Shown piece after piece: positions 19,959 through 28,970 of a DNA stretch of 64,000 nt. This DNA comes from Candidatus Hydrothermarchaeum profundi. GTDB taxonomy: Archaea; Hydrothermarchaeota; Hydrothermarchaeia; Hydrothermarchaeales; Hydrothermarchaeaceae. Where the stretch lies: the NCBI GenBank assembly GCA_002011125.2, contig MTMF02000009.1:836989-900988 (forward strand), read 5' to 3'. The number at the start of each line of letters is the position of its first letter. Within the stretch, counting starts at the first letter, position 1. The position numbers were made by a program, and so were the translations under genes. Under the pieces are notes generated by a model. That model worked only from the letters and a program-made list of their open reading frames with translations. It did no database searches and was not told the DNA's origin.

Positions 19959-20990
19959 ATGCAGTACTCCACTGTAGTTGAATCCCCGTTATATGAGAAG
20001 AAGGGGGACAGGGTCAAATGTGGCATTTGTGAGAGAAGGTGCATAATCCCTCCAGAGAAAAAAGGTTTTTGCAATACTAGAGTAAATATCTCAGGAAGAT
20101 TATATACCTTAGCCTATGGGGATATCAGTGCAGTAGAAAGCAGACCCATAGAGATAAAGCCTTTCTTTCATTTTTATCCAGGCTCAACTGCGCTGACCTT
20201 CTCAACTTGGGGGTGCAACTTCAGGTGCCCTTGGTGTCAGAACTGGCATTTATCTAGAGAGGAGCCAGATCCCAAGAGAGCAAACTATATCCCCCCAGAA
20301 AGGATGATAGAAATGACTGTCCAGTATGGCGATTCCGGTTTATGCGTAAGCTTTCAGGAGCCAACTATGCTTTTTGAATATTCCGTAAGCATATTCCCAA
20401 TGGCAAAATCTAGGGGGTTATACAACTGCTACGTTTCAAATGGATACCTTTCCTCCGAAGCTCTCTCAATGCTACGAAATGCAGGCATGGATGCTATTAA
20501 TATCGATATAAAAGGAGATAGAGAGGTCTACACCAAATACTGTGGGGGAATTGATGTAAACGTGGTCTGGAGGAATGCTGCTGAAGCCAAAAAAATGGGA
20601 ATGCACGTAGAGATGGTAAACCTCATAGTAACCGATGTAAACGATGACGAGGAATGCATCAACTGGATAATCAATTCACATCTTAGAAATCTCGGACCAG
20701 AGATACCACTACATTTCACTAGATATCATCCAGCTTACAAGTTTACTAAGCCCAGCACTAGTGTAGAGATTCTAGAAAATGCCTACAGCTTGGCTAAAGA
20801 TGCTGGTATTATGTACCCTTATTTGGGTAATGTTCCTGGTCATGATTTTGAAAACACGTACTGCCCTAATTGTGGAAAATTGCTGATAAAAAGAATGAGT
20901 TATACTGTGCTACGCTACGAGATAACAGAGAAGAAGAAATGCCCGAAGTGTGGTGAGAGTATACCAATCTACGGTTCTTATAGGAGGTGA
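19959..20990 (+). CDS. AmmeMemoRadiSam-type radical SAM enzyme (PflA-like)
   Basis: A 343-residue radical SAM protein. C86-x3-C90-x2-C93 in GCNFRCPWCQNW binds the SAM-dependent [4Fe-4S] cluster. An N-terminal Cys group (C21, C24, C28, C38) and a C-terminal zinc-ribbon-like pair (CPNCG, CPKCG) flank the barrel. The N-terminal layout matches the radical SAM member of the AMMECR1/Memo system, whose substrate is unknown to me. AMMECR1 and Memo genes are not nearby. It converges with a second, related radical SAM gene 5 bases away. Confidence 0.8.
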   Translation: MQYSTVVESPLYEKKGDRVKCGICERRCIIPPEKKGFCNTRVNISGRLYTLAYGDISAVESRPIEIKPFFHFYPGSTALTFSTWGCNFRCPWCQNWHLSREEPDPKRANYIPPERMIEMTVQYGDSGLCVSFQEPTMLFEYSVSIFPMAKSRGLYNCYVSNGYLSSEALSMLRNAGMDAINIDIKGDREVYTKYCGGIDVNVVWRNAAEAKKMGMHVEMVNLIVTDVNDDEECINWIINSHLRNLGPEIPLHFTRYHPAYKFTKPSTSVEILENAYSLAKDAGIMYPYLGNVPGHDFENTYCPNCGKLLIKRMSYTVLRYEITEKKKCPKCGESIPIYGSYRR

Positions 20991-20995
20991 TAGGT

Positions 20996-22126
20996 TTAAG
21001 AGAGCAAGTGAATATTACCTACCCTCACTCTCTTAAGGTATCTCCTCGCTACTTTTAGACATTCCTCTGCTTGCTTGCGGCTCGTAGTAGGCATATCAAC
21101 CATCATATAATGAGGATAAAATGCCAGCAGGGAATAGGGTATCTCCTCGTCTAAACCAGCTATAAATTTAGCTAGCGCTCTAACCTCCTCTACGTCAACA
21201 TAACCAGGTACAAGGAGAGTGCTTGCCACTAGAAAAGGAGGGTCTCTCCTATCCCCAAATCCAGCTAGCCATTCAAAGTTTTTCAGGGTTTGAATATTAC
21301 TTGTTCCAGTGAGTGCTATATTTAAGTTCTCATTCCATGCTTTCAAATCGAATTTTATGCAGCCCCCGCTTTCTAAGGAAAGCTCTGCAGCTTTTTTTAA
21401 CATACCATGTGACATAGACCCGTTGCTTTCGAAACATATTCTTAGTATTCTACCCTCAGCTTCTCTAAGAGCTAACTCACTAGTTTTTATAGCATGAGGC
21501 ATCTGCGGAGTAGGGTCTCCACCAAAATAGCAGATACATGAGGTTTTTTCATCTACTTTGCTCGCTAGATCCCTTGCAGTAATTATAGGGCTCATCCTCT
21601 TAGTGTTCTCTCTAAAATGCCAGTTTTGGCAGAATAGACAGTCATAAGAGCATGCACCATAAAACACCGCTAGATTCTTGTACCCGTATTCTGGGCCATC
21701 TTTTGCATGTGAGTATTTAGGATACCCAGCTCCTGTGCCACCTGGACAGCACCACTCTGCGACACAGTTAGTAGGCAGGGGATCGTGGTACCATTCAGCT
21801 ATTCCTCTTTCAGGAGTTCTAGCAAGGTGTACTAGCTTGCCATTTACATTTTCTCTTAGACCGCAGTAGCCTCTGCTCCCTTCGGGTATCCTACAATCAT
21901 TAACACATAGCCCGCATCTAACGCCGTTAAAGTCTTTAGGCGGCTTAGGCGGCAAAGAGTGTCTTTTTCTACTCTCTGCGTGAATCTCTTCAACTATTGA
22001 CATTCCTCTGCCCTTTTTTATACATTGGCCGCAAACTCTTAAATGCTTAGAGATAAGGGGCGATCTACTGCCGCACTCAACACAAGTGCCCTCTTCGACA
22101 CCTAGTTTCTCCAGAAATCTAAACAT
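20996..22126 (-). CDS. PflA-like radical SAM protein with extra N-terminal Cys domain
   Basis: A 376-residue radical SAM protein related to pyruvate-formate-lyase activating enzymes. The cluster motif is C-x3-C-x2-C in GACSYDCLFCQNWH (about residues 156-170). Before it are an N-terminal CVEC...CGQC zinc-ribbon-like motif and a CGLCVNDCRIPEGSRGYCG segment that parallels the neighbouring radical SAM protein, so the two convergent genes share ancestry. Substrate unknown. The ATG at 22126 is divergent from a 54-residue gene. Confidence 0.8.
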   Translation of the reverse strand: MFRFLEKLGVEEGTCVECGSRSPLISKHLRVCGQCIKKGRGMSIVEEIHAESRKRHSLPPKPPKDFNGVRCGLCVNDCRIPEGSRGYCGLRENVNGKLVHLARTPERGIAEWYHDPLPTNCVAEWCCPGGTGAGYPKYSHAKDGPEYGYKNLAVFYGACSYDCLFCQNWHFRENTKRMSPIITARDLASKVDEKTSCICYFGGDPTPQMPHAIKTSELALREAEGRILRICFESNGSMSHGMLKKAAELSLESGGCIKFDLKAWNENLNIALTGTSNIQTLKNFEWLAGFGDRRDPPFLVASTLLVPGYVDVEEVRALAKFIAGLDEEIPYSLLAFYPHYMMVDMPTTSRKQAEECLKVARRYLKRVRVGNIHLLS

Positions 22127-22127
22127 A

Positions 22128-22137
22128 GTATATATAG
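22128..22137 (+). promoter_or_regulatory. TATA box of the small gene at 22160
   Basis: GTATATATAG lies 27-30 bases before the ATG at 22160, the spacing of a leaderless archaeal transcript. It supports expression of the small gene, whose GGAG motif is too close to the ATG to act as a normal ribosome site. Confidence 0.45.
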
Positions 22138-22159
22138 TAAAAATAACAAAAAAAGGAGT

Positions 22160-22324
22160 ATGGGGAAACCTATTAAGGACATGTTCCTTCGAATAGTTGA
22201 AGAGTGGGAGAGGAAATGGAGAGACGAGATAGGGTTTTATGATTTTCTCACCGATTACGTTGAGATCAATGACGATCAGAGAACCTTCGTTATTAAAAAG
22301 AAAAGAAGAAGGCCAGAATTCTAA
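22160..22324 (+). CDS. 54-residue acidic/basic small protein, unknown
   Basis: A short ATG frame between two minus-strand genes, with its stop overlapping the 3' end of the nitroreductase gene by 4 bases. The protein starts MGKPIKDMFLRIVEEWERKW, has an acidic aromatic middle and ends in a strongly basic KKKRRRPEF tail. A TATA-like box at the right distance supports it. I recognise no family. A second in-frame ATG at residue 8 is an alternative start. Confidence 0.5.
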   Translation: MGKPIKDMFLRIVEEWERKWRDEIGFYDFLTDYVEINDDQRTFVIKKKRRRPEF

Positions 22325-22932
22325 TGCTTCTTATGTCCGATAGGCATGATATATATAGGCTTATGATCGTTCGGGATCTCTAGTACATGCTGGACTTCTT
22401 TATCATAGAAGGCTCCTACCGCTACTGTCGAAAGCCCCAGAGACTCGCACTCGAGGTAGACATTTTGAGAAACATGCCCCGCTTCTGCATACACGTATCT
22501 ATGCCCTCTGTCCCCATACTTAGCCATAGTCCTCTCAAAGACAGCTGTTATTACCAACACCAGCGGCGCTTCCTCTATGAAAGATTGACCGAGAGCAGCC
22601 CTAGCCAGGCTTCTCCTCACGTCATTATCTGATATTTTTATAAGCTTATGCGGCTCTGGGAGATAGTGAAATATACCATCTTTTGTAGCTAAGTATATTT
22701 CAATAGGGTATAACGCTCCTGCAGACGGAACGGACCTTAGCTTATACCCCCATTCCTCACCGGTTATCCCCTGGGCAGCCCAGAGGATCATAGATATTTC
22801 TCCGAGGGTAATCGGTTCTTTCTTGAAACTCCTAATCGACCTTCTTCTCGAGATCGCTTCTTCTACAGCGATACCTTTAAACTTTGGAAGTGGTAGGCTA
22901 ACACTATTCAAGGATTTTTCCACTCCCACCAC
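22321..22932 (-). CDS. SagB-type nitroreductase-family oxidoreductase
   Basis: A 203-residue FMN-dependent flavoprotein. RRSIRSFKKEPITLGEIS is the nitroreductase FMN-binding start, SVPSAGALYPIEIYL is the SagB-like signature, and a C-terminal LGLSTVAVGAFYD segment follows. SagB enzymes oxidise azolines in peptide maturation, but stand-alone archaeal members have unknown substrates; no YcaO or LanC-like gene is nearby. It overlaps the end of the B3/B4 gene by 29 bases, so the two are co-transcribed. Confidence 0.85.
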   Translation of the reverse strand: MVGVEKSLNSVSLPLPKFKGIAVEEAISRRRSIRSFKKEPITLGEISMILWAAQGITGEEWGYKLRSVPSAGALYPIEIYLATKDGIFHYLPEPHKLIKISDNDVRRSLARAALGQSFIEEAPLVLVITAVFERTMAKYGDRGHRYVYAEAGHVSQNVYLECESLGLSTVAVGAFYDKEVQHVLEIPNDHKPIYIMPIGHKKH

Positions 22933-23554
22933 AAAACCTCGTTATAATTTCTACCGCTACCTGAGCAGAATCTTTGAGATAATCCAGTGGAATACCCTTT
23001 ACTCCAGCGAGAACGAGCATAGCGTTCTCAGTGTCCTCTGTGATCTTAGTTAGCTCAGAGTCCCTGTAAGGATATATGTTCAATATTTTATCTTTGTCTG
23101 CCATTACTATCTCGCCGTTCGTTACTAGCTCTTTTCCTCCAATTCCAGTAAATTTTTCGCCTCGGGAGGTTCGAATTCTAAGTTCCCCGTTTATCTTGCT
23201 TAGATCATAGGCGCCCATAGAGATAAGCGTCAAAATGGATGCGAGATTGTAGGAATCGACGACGTTATTTATTCTCGGTATCTTCTTACCGCTGAGCACC
23301 CTTCTTAGGAGTGCCTCTGAGGAGGGTCTAATCTTAGTCGGGTCTATACCTATTCTCCAATAGAAGTCTCTATAGCTCCGTATAATGGGATTATCTTTCA
23401 AATTCTCTAAATCGAATTTCTTTTTAATTTCCTCTATTTTCTGGGACTCAAATAACTCGAATTCCTCACTAGATTTTTCTATCTTGACTCCTTCTATCTC
23501 AGCAGATACTACTCTTATGTCATATTTCTCCTTAAGTTCATCATCAACGATCAT
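22904..23554 (-). CDS. B3/B4 tRNA-binding (editing-like) domain protein
   Basis: A 216-residue stand-alone version of the B3/B4 domain of phenylalanyl-tRNA synthetase beta (COG3382), which in the synthetase edits mischarged tRNA. Family segments seen are RSYRDFYWRIGIDPTKIRPSSEALLRR, PRINNVVDSYNLASI and the C-terminal DSAQVAVEIITRFCGG. The protein may edit or bind aminoacyl-tRNA or a related ligand. It is followed in the operon by the nitroreductase and preceded by a membrane protein gene. Confidence 0.85.
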   Translation of the reverse strand: MIVDDELKEKYDIRVVSAEIEGVKIEKSSEEFELFESQKIEEIKKKFDLENLKDNPIIRSYRDFYWRIGIDPTKIRPSSEALLRRVLSGKKIPRINNVVDSYNLASILTLISMGAYDLSKINGELRIRTSRGEKFTGIGGKELVTNGEIVMADKDKILNIYPYRDSELTKITEDTENAMLVLAGVKGIPLDYLKDSAQVAVEIITRFCGGSGKILE

Positions 23555-23556
23555 TT

Positions 23557-23973
23557 TCAGCTAACAAAGAAGAGCTTATTTGCGAACTCAATCAAGTCTA
23601 CACCCAGATAGAGTTTTAAGATTAAGCCGGTAACAATCTGCGCTAGTAGTGCAAGTCCCCATACTTTCCAGGCTTGTAGCCAGGTGGTATTGAGATATAT
23701 CTTCAAGACGTAGATCATGGCACAAATTCCTAGAATGAATCCAAGGATACCACCCACTACAGGTATAACTGATAAAACCAAAACCACAATCCATTGGACA
23801 GCCATCACAGCTGTGGCAGTTAATAATACTTTAGTAAATGTTACTTCATAAATACCTGCGGCAGTAGCCCCGAAAAGTAGGAATAAGGTAAACAAAACTA
23901 TCATTAAAGCAAGGGTAGAAAAAAACATTAACGGATTCTCCCTCATTAGAATCAAGGGATATAAGGGCTGCAT
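23557..23973 (-). CDS. Small polytopic membrane protein (YIP1-like)
   Basis: A 138-residue protein with about four or five membrane helices and glycine-rich turns (IPVVGGILGFILG), weakly similar in style to archaeal YIP1-domain proteins. The ATG at 23973 is chosen because a TATA-like AATATAAATAT lies about 28 bases upstream; a longer frame to 24021 would run through that promoter. The gene is first in an operon with the B3/B4 and nitroreductase genes. Function unknown. Confidence 0.7.
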   Translation of the reverse strand: MQPLYPLILMRENPLMFFSTLALMIVLFTLFLLFGATAAGIYEVTFTKVLLTATAVMAVQWIVVLVLSVIPVVGGILGFILGICAMIYVLKIYLNTTWLQAWKVWGLALLAQIVTGLILKLYLGVDLIEFANKLFFVS

Positions 23974-23985
23974 AATTATTTTTGA

Positions 23986-24015
23986 TTTCACAATATTTAT
24001 ATTATTTTCGTGAAA
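23986..24015. promoter_or_regulatory. Inverted repeat flanking a TATA box
   Basis: TTTCAC at 23986-23991 and GTGAAA at 24010-24015 face each other across an AT-only segment that contains the minus-strand TATA-like box of the membrane protein gene. The divergent flavoprotein gene starts at 24053, so a regulator bound here could control both directions. Confidence 0.35.
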
Positions 24016-24052
24016 ATCCAAGTCTAAAGGTTATTAATCGGAGGATAAAGTC

Positions 24053-25294
24053 TTGAAAATCGGAATAATCGGAGCAGGATTAGGTGGACTCCTTGCTGGA
24101 GTAGCGCTTCAAAAAAAAGGATTTGATGTGGTGATCTTTGAAAGACTCTCACAACCTGGGGGAAGATTCACAAACTATGAATGCAAGGGATTCCAGCTCT
24201 CTACTGGAGCACTCCATATGATACCACACGGTGAAAATGGGCCACTTGGAAGAATGCTAAAGAGTTTAGATGCAGATGTTGAAATAATACCCTCTAAGCC
24301 GGAAGGATACTTCCGGATTAATGGAGAAGACTATCTATTTACCGAGCTGAAGAGTTTGCTTTCTCTGCCTGATAGAATAAGAACGAGCCTAATTTTCACG
24401 CTCCTAAAATTTAGTAGAGGAGGAAAAGAGAGTTATCGGGAATGGTTAGAGAATAAAATTAATAACCCTCTGGTATTTCAAATAGCAGATTCTTTCTGCG
24501 GCTGGTCATTAAGCTTGTCAGCTTCAGATGTTTCTTCGAGGGAGCTTATATCTATAGCTAAGAACATTTATCGCCGGGGGGGACCTGGTATACCGCTAGG
24601 AGGATGCGGAGGAGTAACAAATGCTCTGGTTCAAGAGTTTGAGAATTTAGGTGGTAGGATAAGATATAAAGAAACGGTTAAAGGAATAATCACAGAGTCA
24701 AGAGAAGCTAAGGGTATTATCGCGAGTGAAAAGCATCAGTACGATATAATTATAAGCAATATAGGCCCAAAGGCGACGATAAGGCTTTGCGACAAAGGAT
24801 GCTTCGATGAGCTGTATATTAAAAAGATTGAGGGTATAAGAGAGGCAGCAGGTATCAAGATATCGATAGCATGTGAGAAGCCCATGCTTGGACATTCTGG
24901 TGTCCTTTTCACGCCCCAAGCTAAACGTATTGATGGGCTGAATGAAGTAACAAACGTAGATCCCTCGCTTGCACCAGAGGGTAAGCATCTACTAATGTCT
25001 CACCAATCCTTAAAGCCAGGTAAAAACATTAAAGAAGAGGTTAGACTAGCAAAAGAGGATCTTAGGAACCTATTTCCCGACTTTGATTCAGTCTGCAAAA
25101 TTTTAGCTGTGCAAGTTTATAGGGGAGGTTGGCCTGTTAATAGGGCGCCCTCTGGGGTCTATGTAGACCCAGTATCTCCTCTAAGAGGCCTATACTATGT
25201 TGGGGACGCTATCAAACCAGAAGGCTGGATGGAAACTGATGGAGTGGCAGCAGGGGCGTTAGAGGTGCTAAGAGCTATCGAAGATCAGTGGTAA
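24053..25294 (+). CDS. Phytoene-dehydrogenase-like FAD oxidoreductase
   Basis: A 413-residue flavoprotein of the carotenoid-desaturase/prenyl-reductase-like group (COG1233). The N-terminal FAD motif is IIGAGLGGLLAGVALQKKG and the C-terminal FAD-binding part is GLYYVGDAIKPEGWMETDGVAAG. GIPLGGCGGVTNAL is the conserved substrate-domain segment. It probably saturates, desaturates or isomerises an isoprenoid, but the substrate is not shown. The start is TTG at 24053, with GGAGG eight bases before it. Confidence 0.8.
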   Translation: MKIGIIGAGLGGLLAGVALQKKGFDVVIFERLSQPGGRFTNYECKGFQLSTGALHMIPHGENGPLGRMLKSLDADVEIIPSKPEGYFRINGEDYLFTELKSLLSLPDRIRTSLIFTLLKFSRGGKESYREWLENKINNPLVFQIADSFCGWSLSLSASDVSSRELISIAKNIYRRGGPGIPLGGCGGVTNALVQEFENLGGRIRYKETVKGIITESREAKGIIASEKHQYDIIISNIGPKATIRLCDKGCFDELYIKKIEGIREAAGIKISIACEKPMLGHSGVLFTPQAKRIDGLNEVTNVDPSLAPEGKHLLMSHQSLKPGKNIKEEVRLAKEDLRNLFPDFDSVCKILAVQVYRGGWPVNRAPSGVYVDPVSPLRGLYYVGDAIKPEGWMETDGVAAGALEVLRAIEDQW

Positions 25295-26019
25295 ATAATT
25301 CTGGAAAATCTTTTGGCATCTTCATCCATATATACATTGTTAAAAAGCACGTAAATCTCTTCGCTTCTAATTTCTTTACATATTTTTGATAGTCTTTGAA
25401 GTTCCTCATCGGTGTATTGGTGCTTATAGTTTATTCTATTATTTTTATATGCACCATGAAGCCTAAAGTATAAGATATTTGTCTTTATTGATGGAAGATT
25501 TAGGAGTGGGTCAACGCAGTGTACTAGTTCTAATTTATCGCACAGTTCTCTGACTATATCAGAGTTCCACTCTCCCCTAGGCTCCCACGCTAGTATCAGA
25601 TTATCTCTATCTATTGATTGGAAAAAAGTAATCATATTTTGAATATTCCTTTCGATTGGTTTAAAGCTCTTGGGGCATTGGAAAACTACGACTCTAGTGT
25701 TTAATGCTTTGCATATCTTTCTGGTCTCATCCCATGCGTTTAATACTTCATCGGTGAGTTTAAAGAATCCATATCGTTCCTTATCTTCATTATCGACCTT
25801 TATTCTTGCTTTTTTATAGGTAGGGCTTGTTGGGGGATGGGTAATAAGTTGCCATGCTTTCAATGAAAACTCAAAATCTTCAGGCGCCTTCTTCCTCCAT
25901 TTTTCTGCGGTTTCTAGTTTTGGCAAATCATAAAAAGTCTTTTGAACCTCTACCAAGTTGAAACTCTTGAAATAGGATTCCATACCCTTGGTAAATCCGC
26001 AGCAACCAACTTTTATCAT
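25285..26019 (-). CDS. DUF72 family protein
   Basis: A 244-residue TIM-barrel-like protein of the DUF72 (YecE) family. Recognisable parts are the N-terminal VGCCGFTKGMESYFKSFNLVEVQ, the FYDLPKLETAEKWRKKAPEDFEFSLKAW-type region and the C-terminal LHGAYKN near residue 190. Biochemical function is unknown. It converges with and slightly overlaps the flavoprotein gene (10 bases) and is divergent from the GPN GTPase gene. Confidence 0.88.
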   Translation of the reverse strand: MIKVGCCGFTKGMESYFKSFNLVEVQKTFYDLPKLETAEKWRKKAPEDFEFSLKAWQLITHPPTSPTYKKARIKVDNEDKERYGFFKLTDEVLNAWDETRKICKALNTRVVVFQCPKSFKPIERNIQNMITFFQSIDRDNLILAWEPRGEWNSDIVRELCDKLELVHCVDPLLNLPSIKTNILYFRLHGAYKNNRINYKHQYTDEELQRLSKICKEIRSEEIYVLFNNVYMDEDAKRFSRIIYH

Positions 26020-26084
26020 ATTATTTTTTAGTAAGACTTCATGGATAGTAAATTTTATCTATTCACATAGTATATTAAAAGCGG

Positions 26085-26846
26085 ATGGTCTACCTCTATT
26101 TCATGGGCACAGCTGGGAGTGGGAAGACAACTCTAACCTACGCTTTTCAGCTTTGGATGAATCAGGCAGGATATGACAGCATAACCGTCAACTTAGATCC
26201 AGGGGCAGAGAGGATACCTTACCCTGCTGACGTGGATGTGAGAGACTGGGTGTCACTGCCTGAAGTGATGGATCGCTATAGCTTAGGACCGAATGGAGCG
26301 CAGATAATATGCGCTGATATGCTGGCTTTGAACGCCGTCAAAATAAAGGAAGCGATGGATGAGTTCAAGGCAGATTATTTCCTCATAGATACCCCTGGGC
26401 AGGTTGAGTTATTTGCGTACCGTGACGCATCAAAGACGGTGATAGAGACCTTCGGCGAAAGGGACTCAATGATAGCGTTCCTAATAGACCCGGCCTTGGC
26501 TAAAACTCCGACCGGATTTATTTCCCTTGCATTGCTGAGTTGCTCAATCCAGTTCAGACTAGAGTTGCCCACGGTTAACGTATTGAGTAAAGTAGACTTA
26601 CTTGATGAAGACGAGAAGGAAAAGATAATAAGATGGAGCCAAGAGGGCGAGGAACTCCAACGTGCACTCATGGAATCCCCAACTACAATGCAAACACAGA
26701 TGAGCTATGAACTTTTCAAAGTATTAGAATCAAGCGGGGCTTTCAGAGGATTGACGCCCGTATCGAGTGAATCTCTTTTCGGCATGGAGGATCTCTATAA
26801 CGCGGTGCAACAGATATTCTTCGGTGGAGAGGACTTAGAGAAATAG
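26085..26846 (+). CDS. GPN-loop GTPase
   Basis: A 253-residue homodimeric GTPase related to eukaryotic Gpn1-3 and archaeal PAB0955. The P-loop GTAGSGKTT is at 8-16, the family-defining GPN at 68-70 in SLGPNGAQI, and IDTPGQVELF (G3) and LSKVDLL (G4) follow. Eukaryotic members act in RNA polymerase assembly; the archaeal role is not settled. No operon partner is seen. Confidence 0.93.
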   Translation: MVYLYFMGTAGSGKTTLTYAFQLWMNQAGYDSITVNLDPGAERIPYPADVDVRDWVSLPEVMDRYSLGPNGAQIICADMLALNAVKIKEAMDEFKADYFLIDTPGQVELFAYRDASKTVIETFGERDSMIAFLIDPALAKTPTGFISLALLSCSIQFRLELPTVNVLSKVDLLDEDEKEKIIRWSQEGEELQRALMESPTTMQTQMSYELFKVLESSGAFRGLTPVSSESLFGMEDLYNAVQQIFFGGEDLEK

Positions 26847-26962
26847 TTGCATGCTTGCTTATCCCTCATACTACTTTGGTTCGCAGCATAAATTTACCCT
26901 CGACTATCGTATGACGTCAAAGCAACTGCAATCGTTCCGTTACTATGTTCCCTCTTCCCGTC

Positions 26963-27448
26963 TCACCCTAGTTTATACCCTATATCTCGCAAGAACTTCT
27001 TTCTAGCTTGAGTGTCTTCCTCCCCTTCAATGCCCTTTGATTTATGCCCATCTATAACCCCTAAAATACCCCGGCCTTGCTCGGTTTCTCCAATGATAAC
27101 TTCCACATCATTTGCAGTAGCACAGTATATTCGGCAGACTTCAGGTACATCCTTTACAGCATTTAGGACATTTATAGGATATGCGTTTTCCAATATTATA
27201 ATAAAACTATGACCTGCAGACAGCGCTAGCGCATTTTTCCCTGCCAGTTTCTCCAATTTTTCATCATTACCTTCCACCCGAACTAAACAGGGTCCTGAGG
27301 ATTCACAAAATGCAAGACCAAACTTTATACCTGGAACAGAGTTAATCAGCACTTCATATAGGTCTTCCACGGTTTTAATAAAGTGGGCTTGCCCGAGAAT
27401 TATATTAGCTTCTTTAGGTTTTTCTATTCTAACGGTTTTTAATTCCAT
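26963..27448 (-). CDS. Adenosine-specific kinase family protein (DUF355)
   Basis: A 161-residue protein of the small family named adenosine-specific kinase. Family segments are NIILGQAHFIKTVEDLYE, GIKFGLAFCESSGPCLVR and GETEQGRGILGVIDG. The ATG at 27448 is chosen; an upstream in-frame ATG at 27478 lies deeper in the preceding gene. Either way the start overlaps the Tes-like gene, so the two are coupled. A link between purine salvage and lipid synthesis is not established. Confidence 0.85.
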   Translation of the reverse strand: MELKTVRIEKPKEANIILGQAHFIKTVEDLYEVLINSVPGIKFGLAFCESSGPCLVRVEGNDEKLEKLAGKNALALSAGHSFIIILENAYPINVLNAVKDVPEVCRIYCATANDVEVIIGETEQGRGILGVIDGHKSKGIEGEEDTQARKKFLRDIGYKLG

Positions 27449-28928
27449 CTCCAGGCACCTTTGTAAGTAGTTTAGCAAATTTTCGTTCTACAGATTGCCT
27501 ATGAATAGTGTTATAGGTGCAGAACGGTATAACTCTCCCATCAGGAACAGCATAGTGTATAACACATCTTTGAATCCTTTCTCTATCAAGGTTATATGGA
27601 TCCATAAAGTGCATGCAACCAATAAATATCGAGTTCTTAAATAATTCTGCCAGAGCTTCCCTTTTCCCCTCTTTCAAAAGATTAGTGACAAGATGTGGGA
27701 TGTTACTTGACTTTGGCATTTGTTTAAGGTCAACTAGCTTTAGAATCTCTTTGGAAAGCTTAGCAAGCGAGGTGATCTTACCTATCTTGCCTTTATTTTT
27801 TATCTCACCTGTGAGTTCGTCTAAGAGTTCGAATAACCCTTCAACGTCTATGAAGCGGGTTATAGGTATAAGCTTACCATCCTCTACAAATACAAATGTA
27901 GCTGCTCCACATGCGGGATGGCAGGTGGGAAATCCTACCGGCTCATTCTTCCAAGCCTCGATGAAGTTAGCTATGGAACCTACGCAAGGTACTGGATAAA
28001 AATCTTCTTTTCTTATTTGACCATCTGTTTGTTCTTCAACTAATTGGAGAAAATCAGGAATGGTTATCCTTTTTTCTTTAAGTTCTCTTTTTGAAATCCT
28101 TCCAGTAAAGGACACCGGTTGAACATTTAGAGATCTAACTACGTCTCTATTTTCAACTACAAACCTAATCATATCACCAATTTGATGGTCGTTAACACCT
28201 CTCACAAGAGTGGGTACAAGGGTTATACTATCGAAGCCTATCTTTCTACAGTTTTCTATGACCTTAAGTTTCTTAGGAAGAGCATTATACCCGCGTGCTT
28301 CTATATAAGGCGCTTCTGTTATGCCATCGAACTGGAGGTATATTGTATTAAGACCTGCGTCCTTGAGTTTCTTTAGGTATTCTATGTCTTCAGCGATTCT
28401 CACTCCATTGGTGGCGACTTGTATTTGTGAGAAGCCCATCTCCTTAGCCATTCTAATTAAGTCTGGTAGGTCCTCCCTCACGGTAGGTTCTCCCCCAGAG
28501 AATTGAATAACAGAGCAGGGCACGGGCTTTTGGTTTCTAAGCACCTCAAACATTTTTTTTATCTGCTCTTTTGAAGGTTCGAAGACATAACCTTGAACAG
28601 CGGCATTAGCAAAGCAAATCGGACATCGCTGATTGCACCTATTTGTTATATCAATATTGCATAAGATTGTAGACGATTTATGCTCAGGACAGATGCCACA
28701 GTCATAGGGACATCCCTCTTCTGTTTTAGTTAGAGGGTTTTTCAGGGGGAATATATAATGGTCGTATTTCATAAAGCGTTTCAAAAGTTTGGAGTCGCTC
28801 CAGTAAACGTCTTCGAATTCTCCATGTTCTGGACATATCTTTCTCATCATTACTTTGCCATTTTCTTCATAGACCTCAGCATCTATTCGACTAAGGCATT
28901 CAGGACACAAAGATACGGTCTTACTCAT
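27429..28928 (-). CDS. tes: Radical SAM tetraether lipid synthase (Tes) homologue
   Basis: A 499-residue radical SAM protein of the COG1964 group that includes the methanogen enzyme joining archaeol tails into macrocyclic and tetraether (GDGT) lipids. The SAM cluster motif is C98-x3-C102-x2-C105 (RCNQRCPICF). Further Cys groups occur N-terminally (C8, C11, C32; C73, C77, C80) and around PVPCVGS, TCHPACG, IGCMHFMDP and IQRCVIHY, consistent with several auxiliary clusters. Length matches Tes. It acts on membrane lipids although it is itself largely soluble. It lies 42 bases downstream of engB on the same strand. Confidence 0.85.
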   Translation of the reverse strand: MSKTVSLCPECLSRIDAEVYEENGKVMMRKICPEHGEFEDVYWSDSKLLKRFMKYDHYIFPLKNPLTKTEEGCPYDCGICPEHKSSTILCNIDITNRCNQRCPICFANAAVQGYVFEPSKEQIKKMFEVLRNQKPVPCSVIQFSGGEPTVREDLPDLIRMAKEMGFSQIQVATNGVRIAEDIEYLKKLKDAGLNTIYLQFDGITEAPYIEARGYNALPKKLKVIENCRKIGFDSITLVPTLVRGVNDHQIGDMIRFVVENRDVVRSLNVQPVSFTGRISKRELKEKRITIPDFLQLVEEQTDGQIRKEDFYPVPCVGSIANFIEAWKNEPVGFPTCHPACGAATFVFVEDGKLIPITRFIDVEGLFELLDELTGEIKNKGKIGKITSLAKLSKEILKLVDLKQMPKSSNIPHLVTNLLKEGKREALAELFKNSIFIGCMHFMDPYNLDRERIQRCVIHYAVPDGRVIPFCTYNTIHRQSVERKFAKLLTKVPGDGIKNR

Positions 28929-28970
28929 TTCACCACCTTTTCCCTAAGTGAGAATTCCCCACTCAATAAA

